In this document: positions 60,327 to 64,000 of the stretch, one piece after another
Layout of the letters: the number at the start of each line of letters is the position of its first letter
Numbering within the stretch: the stretch's first letter is position 1
Assembly (NCBI GenBank): GCA_945923775.1
Contig: CAMELR010000002.1
Coordinates: forward strand, 131,837 to 195,836
Source: an uncultured Clostridia bacterium
Lineage (GTDB): Bacteria; Bacillota; Clostridia; Oscillospirales; Ruminococcaceae
Direction of reading: 5' to 3'
DNA: 64,000 nt
Program-made: the position numbers and the translations under genes
Notes under the pieces: generated by a model
Database searches by the model: none
What the model was told of the DNA's origin: nothing
The model's input: the letters and a program-made list of their open reading frames with translations, nothing else

Positions 60327-60355
60327 TTGCACTTTAAGAGAATGTGTGCTATAAT
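60327..60355 (+). promoter_or_regulatory. Promoter of the ABC importer operon
   Basis: TTGCAC, a 17-base spacer and TATAAT with a TGc extension. AAAATTCACAAAAAT, identical to a stretch at 37735, lies about 35 bases upstream of the -35. Confidence 0.82.
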
Positions 60356-60359
60356 TAAC

Positions 60360-60420
60360 GTATGCGCGGGCGGCTTTAATGAGCGAAAGCCTAAAAGCGC
60401 CAAAGTCCAAAAGCGCATAC
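60360..60420 (+). other. Structured leader RNA of the ABC importer operon
   Basis: Starting where transcription should begin, a perfect 8-bp closing stem GTATGCGC (60360-60367) / GCGCATAC (60413-60420) encloses a GGCTTT-AATGAGCG-AAAGCC hairpin and an A-rich unpaired segment. This compact, closed shape resembles small riboswitch aptamers, but I recognise no known class. No terminator stem was found downstream of it. Confidence 0.45.
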
Positions 60421-60454
60421 CTACATAGAATGGACAAACAAGGAGAAACGTAAC

Positions 60455-61558
60455 ATGAAGATCAGAAAGATTTTCGCAGCTATCGCAGCTGCAGCAATGG
60501 CTGTTTCCGCAACAGCTTGTGCAAGCTCTACAACTTCCAGCTCCACCGCTGATTCCTCTGCGGCAGATTCTTCCGCGGCAGACAGCAGCACTCCCGCTGC
60601 TACAGCAGAGGCAGCTTCCACCGCTGACGCTTCCAGCGCAGCAGACGACAGCTCCGCGGCTGAGATCCCCGCTGACAAGGTTTACAACATCGGTATCTGC
60701 CAGCTCGTTCAGCACGAGGCTCTTGACGCAGCTACCAAGGGATTCAAGGACGTTCTCACCGAGAAGCTCGGCGCTGACCACGTTAAGTTCGACGAGCAGA
60801 ACGCTAACGGCGAGTCCACAAACTGCACCACCATCTGCACCGGCTTCGCCGCTTCCGGCGTTGACCTGATCCTGGCTAACGCTACAGGCGCTCTCCAGGC
60901 TGCAAGCGCTGCTACCGCAACTATTCCGATCCTCGGCACTTCCGTAACCGACTACGCTACCGCTCTTTCCATCGACGACTGGACAGGCGCTACCGGCACA
61001 AACATTTCCGGTACCTCCGACCTCGCTCCTATCGACGAGCAGGCTAAGATGCTGCTTGAGATGTTCCCCGATGTAAAGCAGGTTGGTATCCTTTACTGCT
61101 CCGCTGAGGCTAACTCCAAGTACCAGGCAACCCTGTTCGCTAACGCTCTTGCAGACGCAGGCGTAGCTTGCAAGGAGTACAGCGCTGCTGACACCAACGA
61201 GATCAGCACCGTTACAACAACAGCTATCGGCGAGTGCGATGTACTCTATATCCCGACCGATAACACAATGGCTTCTTCCACTGAGACCATCAAGAACATC
61301 GTAGTTCCCGCTGGTATCCCGGTAATCGCAGGCGAAGAGGGCATTTGCAGAGGCTGCGGCGTTGCAACCCTGTCCATCAGCTACGAGGACCTCGGCAGAG
61401 CTACCGGCGAGATGGCTTACGAGATCCTGGTTGAGGGAGCTGACGTTTCCACAATGGACGTTCGCTTCGCTCCCAACGTTACCAAGAAGTACAATGCGGC
61501 TATCTGCGCTGAGCTTGGCGTAACAGCTCCCGAGGGCTACGAGGCTATCGCTGAGTAA
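60455..61558 (+). CDS. ABC transporter substrate-binding lipoprotein (TrpX-type)
   Basis: 367 residues. Signal peptide with an atypical lipobox SATAC (C22), then a long Ser/Ala-rich linker (about 24-72), then an ABC_sub_bind-type domain: NIGICQLVQHEALDAATKGF, ILANATGALQAASAAT, PILGTSVTDYATAL, YIPTDNTMASSTETI, GVATLSISYEDLGRATG. This family serves uptake of tryptophan/tyrosine or unknown small molecules. It is followed by permease and ATPase genes. GGAG lies 9-10 bases upstream. Confidence 0.9.
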   Translation: MKIRKIFAAIAAAAMAVSATACASSTTSSSTADSSAADSSAADSSTPAATAEAASTADASSAADDSSAAEIPADKVYNIGICQLVQHEALDAATKGFKDVLTEKLGADHVKFDEQNANGESTNCTTICTGFAASGVDLILANATGALQAASAATATIPILGTSVTDYATALSIDDWTGATGTNISGTSDLAPIDEQAKMLLEMFPDVKQVGILYCSAEANSKYQATLFANALADAGVACKEYSAADTNEISTVTTTAIGECDVLYIPTDNTMASSTETIKNIVVPAGIPVIAGEEGICRGCGVATLSISYEDLGRATGEMAYEILVEGADVSTMDVRFAPNVTKKYNAAICAELGVTAPEGYEAIAE

Positions 61559-61585
61559 GCTGAGTAATTCTCAGAACACAAACTA

Positions 61586-61629
61586 ATGCATAACGGGGTG
61601 CGGGCTTTGTCCGTTCCCCGCTTCTGCAT
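61586..61629 (+). other. Intercistronic hairpin after the binding-protein gene
   Basis: ATGCA...TGCAT closes a stem with CGGGG/CCCCG and CGG/CCG inside. There is no U-tract, so it is more likely a barrier to RNA decay that lets the binding protein be made in excess over the membrane parts. Confidence 0.5.
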
Positions 61630-61667
61630 AAATAAAGGCAAAAAATAAACAGTATCGGAGAGAGATC

Positions 61668-62711
61668 ATGGACATTTTTCTGGCTAAGCTATCCACCTTC
61701 GGAAACGCCCTCCCCGGTGATATCACTCAGGGACTTATCTGGGGTATCATGGCTATCGGCGTTTTCATCACCTACAAAATACTCGACTTCGCGGATCTTA
61801 CCGTTGATGGAACCCTCGGTCTGGGCGGCGTTGTCGCGGTAGTTCTCATTTCAAACGGCGTGCCTGTTCCCGTGGCTATGCTTATTGCATTCCTGGCGGG
61901 CTGCGCTGCGGGTCTGTGCACTGCGCTGCTCAATACCATGCTCGGTATTCCGGGCATACTTGCGGGTATCCTGACTCAGCTCGCGCTGTATTCCGTTTAC
62001 CTCGACATCAACGGCAAGGCTAACGCGCCGGTCAGCGTCGACAAGTTCCCGCTGGTCATCTCGTCGAGATACGTAACCGCAGGCAACGAGGTCGTTGATA
62101 TTATCCGCACCGTCGGAACTGCACTGCTGTTCGTTGTGCTGATCATCGCAGCGCTGTACTGGTTCTTCGGAACGGAATACGGCATGGCTATCCGCGCCAC
62201 CGGCTGCAACTCCGCGATGTCAAAGGCTGAAGGTATCAACACCAAGCGCACGACTATCATCGCGCTGGTGCTTTCCAACGGTATGGTAGGTCTGGCGGGC
62301 GCTCTGCTGGCTCAGTATCAGGGCTTCGCTGACGTAAACATGGGCAGAGGCGCCATCGTTATCGGCCTTGCGGCTGTAATTATCGGCATGGTTCTGGGCG
62401 AGGTTATCCTGAGAAAGCACTTCAACTTCATCGGGAAGCTTGCGTTCACCGCCATCGGCGCTATCATCTACTTCGTAGTTCTGAGAATAGTGCTGATGCT
62501 CGGTCTTTCCACCGACAACACCAAGATGTTCTCCGCGCTCATCGTTGCGATATTCCTGGCGGTTCCTTACCTCCAGAAAACCTCCAAGACTTCGTTCAGG
62601 CGTGCTGCAAAGCGCTCCGCAGGCGCAGTTGCGTCCGTTGCGGCGACTGAATCCGAGCATTTCGGACAGGTAATGCAGAACTCCGTGACCGGTAAGAAGG
62701 AGGATAAGTAA
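61668..62711 (+). CDS. ABC transporter permease (TrpY-type)
   Basis: 347 residues with about 8-9 membrane segments, of the branched-chain-permease-like fold: DITQGLIWGIMAIGVFITYK, ADLTVDGTLGLGGVVAV, FFGTEYGMAIRATGCNSAMSKAEGIN (the likely ATPase-coupling segment) and NGMVGLAGALLAQYQGFADV. It lies 109 bases after the binding-protein gene and overlaps the ATPase start by one base. Confidence 0.92.
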   Translation: MDIFLAKLSTFGNALPGDITQGLIWGIMAIGVFITYKILDFADLTVDGTLGLGGVVAVVLISNGVPVPVAMLIAFLAGCAAGLCTALLNTMLGIPGILAGILTQLALYSVYLDINGKANAPVSVDKFPLVISSRYVTAGNEVVDIIRTVGTALLFVVLIIAALYWFFGTEYGMAIRATGCNSAMSKAEGINTKRTTIIALVLSNGMVGLAGALLAQYQGFADVNMGRGAIVIGLAAVIIGMVLGEVILRKHFNFIGKLAFTAIGAIIYFVVLRIVLMLGLSTDNTKMFSALIVAIFLAVPYLQKTSKTSFRRAAKRSAGAVASVAATESEHFGQVMQNSVTGKKEDK

Positions 62712-63514
62712 TGCTTGAACTCATCAACATCAAAAAGGCTTTCAACCGTGGAACCATAAACGAGAAGAAGGCGCTCAACGGCGTAAACATCAAGCTCGAC
62801 GACGGCGACTTTGTGACCATCATCGGCGGCAACGGCGCGGGTAAATCCACAACGCTGAACGCCATTGCAGGCGTGTGGCCGGTGGACGAAGGCTCCATCA
62901 TCATCAACGGCAAGAATGTAACCGGACTTTCCGAGCACCAGCGCGCAAAGTACATAGGCAGAGTGTTCCAGGACCCCATGACCGGCACGGCAGCCACCAT
63001 GGAGATACAGGAGAATCTCGCGCTTGCAAAGCGCCGCGGCGAAGGCCGTTTCCTGAAGTGGGGGATCACCCGCAGGGAGCGCGAGGAGTATCACGAGCTG
63101 CTCAAGACCCTCGACCTGGGGCTTGAGGACAGAATGACATCGAAGGTAGGGCTGCTCTCCGGCGGACAGCGCCAGGCGCTGACGCTTCTTATGGCTACGC
63201 TGAAGAAGCCGCAGATACTGCTGCTTGACGAGCACACCGCAGCCCTCGACCCCAAGACCGCAGCGAAGGTGCTTCAGCTTTCCGATGAGATAATCGCGAA
63301 GAACCACCTTACTGCAATGATGGTAACTCACAACATGGCAAACGCTATAGAATACGGCAACCGTCTTATCATGATGAACGACGGCAAGATAATCTACGAC
63401 GTGAAGGGCGAGGAAAAGAAGAAGCTCACCGTTGACGACCTGCTCCAGAAATTCGAGGAAGCAAGCGGCTCCGCGCTCAACAACGACCGTATGCTCCTTT
63501 CAGGCAACAAGTAA
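62711..63514 (+). CDS. ABC transporter ATP-binding protein (TrpZ-type)
   Basis: 267 residues: Walker A GGNGAGKSTT, Q loop FQDPMTGTA, signature LLSGGQRQALTLLMA, Walker B ILLLDEHTAALDP, H loop MVTHNM. Complete and typical in length. Translationally coupled to the permease (TAATG). A terminator follows. Confidence 0.96.
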   Translation: MLELINIKKAFNRGTINEKKALNGVNIKLDDGDFVTIIGGNGAGKSTTLNAIAGVWPVDEGSIIINGKNVTGLSEHQRAKYIGRVFQDPMTGTAATMEIQENLALAKRRGEGRFLKWGITRREREEYHELLKTLDLGLEDRMTSKVGLLSGGQRQALTLLMATLKKPQILLLDEHTAALDPKTAAKVLQLSDEIIAKNHLTAMMVTHNMANAIEYGNRLIMMNDGKIIYDVKGEEKKKLTVDDLLQKFEEASGSALNNDRMLLSGNK

Positions 63515-63536
63515 TAATTTATCTCCGATACTACAA

Positions 63537-63567
63537 ATCCCCGCAGGCAGTCTGCGGGGATATTTTT
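63537..63567 (+). terminator. Terminator of the ABC importer operon
   Basis: A perfect 10-bp stem ATCCCCGCAG-GCAGT-CTGCGGGGAT followed by ATTTTTAT. Confidence 0.92.
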
Positions 63568-63575
63568 ATAAATAG

Positions 63576-63607
63576 AAAAATTCCCGGAAATCAACTTTCC
63601 AGGAATT
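63576..63607 (-). terminator. Terminator of the flotillin gene
   Basis: On the minus strand AATTCCTGGAAA-GTTGA-TTTCCGGGAATT (one mismatch) is followed by TTTCTATTT. Confidence 0.8.
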
Positions 63608-63611
63608 GATA

Positions 63612-64000
63612 TTACTGCTGAACCAGATCTTCTGCGGGCTTAACGGGAGCTGCGGGCGCTTCCGGAGCGGCATTTACATGCGCTTCGGAGTTGATTCCAG
63701 ACGCTACAGCCTTTCCGGTGATAAAGCTGCCGACCATCGACTTCAGGTCAACGCCAAGACCGTCAAGCAGTCCTGCGGAAGCCTGGGTAGTGGCTTCGGT
63801 GATGTCCTTGACCAGCTTCGCGGTGTTGCCGTCGCCGTACATTGTGATCTTGTCGACGTTCTCAAGCGGCTTTGCGATAGCCTGAGCGACCTCCGGCATC
63901 TTCTCGAAGTACATCTGGAGCACTGCGGCTTCTTCCATCTTGCGCATTGCTTCCGCCTTCTTGTCGAGACCTTCCGCCTCTGCGATAGCCTTCGCGCGGA
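63612..64000 (-). CDS. Flotillin-family protein, C-terminal part (start outside window)
   Basis: 129 codons are visible and the frame stays open to the window edge. The sequence AKAIAEAEGLDKKAEAMRKM and KMPEVAQAIAKPLENVDKIT is the Ala/Glu-rich coiled coil and C-terminal region of bacterial flotillins, SPFH scaffold proteins of membrane microdomains. After GLLDGLGVDLKSMVGSFITG comes a Pro/Ala-rich tail ending DLVQQ. The SPFH domain and membrane hairpin must lie beyond 64000. Confidence 0.9.
   Translation of the reverse strand, partial: RAKAIAEAEGLDKKAEAMRKMEEAAVLQMYFEKMPEVAQAIAKPLENVDKITMYGDGNTAKLVKDITEATTQASAGLLDGLGVDLKSMVGSFITGKAVASGINSEAHVNAAPEAPAAPVKPAEDLVQQ

Noticed and set aside
60356-60454. 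T-box leader expected before a tryptophan-type importer
   Set aside because: No AGGGTGGnACCGCG-like T-box sequence and no terminator/antiterminator pair; the leader is too short.
1-64000. CRISPR arrays, insertion sequences, prophage, rRNA or tRNA genes
   Set aside because: No regular spacer repeats, transposase or integrase frames, or tRNA-like cloverleaf sequences were found on either strand by reading; a dedicated scan was not possible.

Overview
The window reads as chromosome of a Gram-positive anaerobe of the class Clostridia, most likely an Oscillospiraceae/Ruminococcaceae-like gut or rumen bacterium. The grounds are protein families (RNase Y, zinc-type S18, FliW/CsrA, SigD-type promoter, [FeFe]-hydrogenase domain, HemW next to LepA, aspartate aminotransferase type Ic), strong GGAGG ribosome binding sites, compact operons and U-run terminators. 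This is an inference from the sequence, not a database match. No rRNA, tRNA, CRISPR, transposase or prophage gene was seen. Apart from short A/T-rich dispersed repeats, nothing suggests recent transfer.

Layout. 1-9.7 kb: end of htpG; a minus-strand operon encoding a [FeFe]-hydrogenase/chemoreceptor fusion, a TetR regulator and a phosphoesterase; rny with a long structured upstream region; then pyrE, a CofE-like gene and a small FliD-C-like protein. 9.9-13.5 kb: rpsF-ssb-rpsR and glycogen phosphorylase. 13.5-28.7 kb: a nearly complete type IV pilus locus: pilC, a pilM-pilN fusion, pilO, a 750-residue PilX-like protein, two minor pilins, prepilin peptidase (opposite strand), pilB, pilT and three further prepilins including the major pilin. 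28.8-37.6 kb: a late flagellar operon under a textbook sigma-28 promoter: flgM, flgN, flgK, flgL, DUF6470, fliW, csrA, fliD, fliS, fliT-like. 37.8-41 kb: a degenerate EAL-HDOD protein, an FkbM methyltransferase and a membrane-anchored unknown. 41-50 kb: radical SAM, SGNH hydrolase, Rsm22-like methyltransferase, a secreted repeat protein, phosphopantetheinyl transferase, a lone receiver protein, serine hydrolase, DUF1015 and an aminotransferase. 50-55 kb: a polytopic membrane protein and two secreted DUF4430 proteins, one with a transcobalamin-like toroid. 55-64 kb: lepA-hemW, a flavin-type oxidase, a CE2-like esterase, an ABC importer of the TrpXYZ type and the end of a flotillin.

The dominant theme is surface motility and sensing: two motility machines side by side, a soluble iron-sulfur chemoreceptor, the CsrA/FliW switch and HDOD signalling. 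An ATTCACA/TGTGAAT motif recurs at both pilus promoters and at several other promoters, so the pili may share a regulator with other genes. Most promoters recognised have a 17-base spacer and a TGnTATAAT extended -10; several use TTGCAA as the -35.

Coordinates of genes were set by reading frame and ribosome binding site; short-motif positions were counted by eye and may be off by one or two bases.
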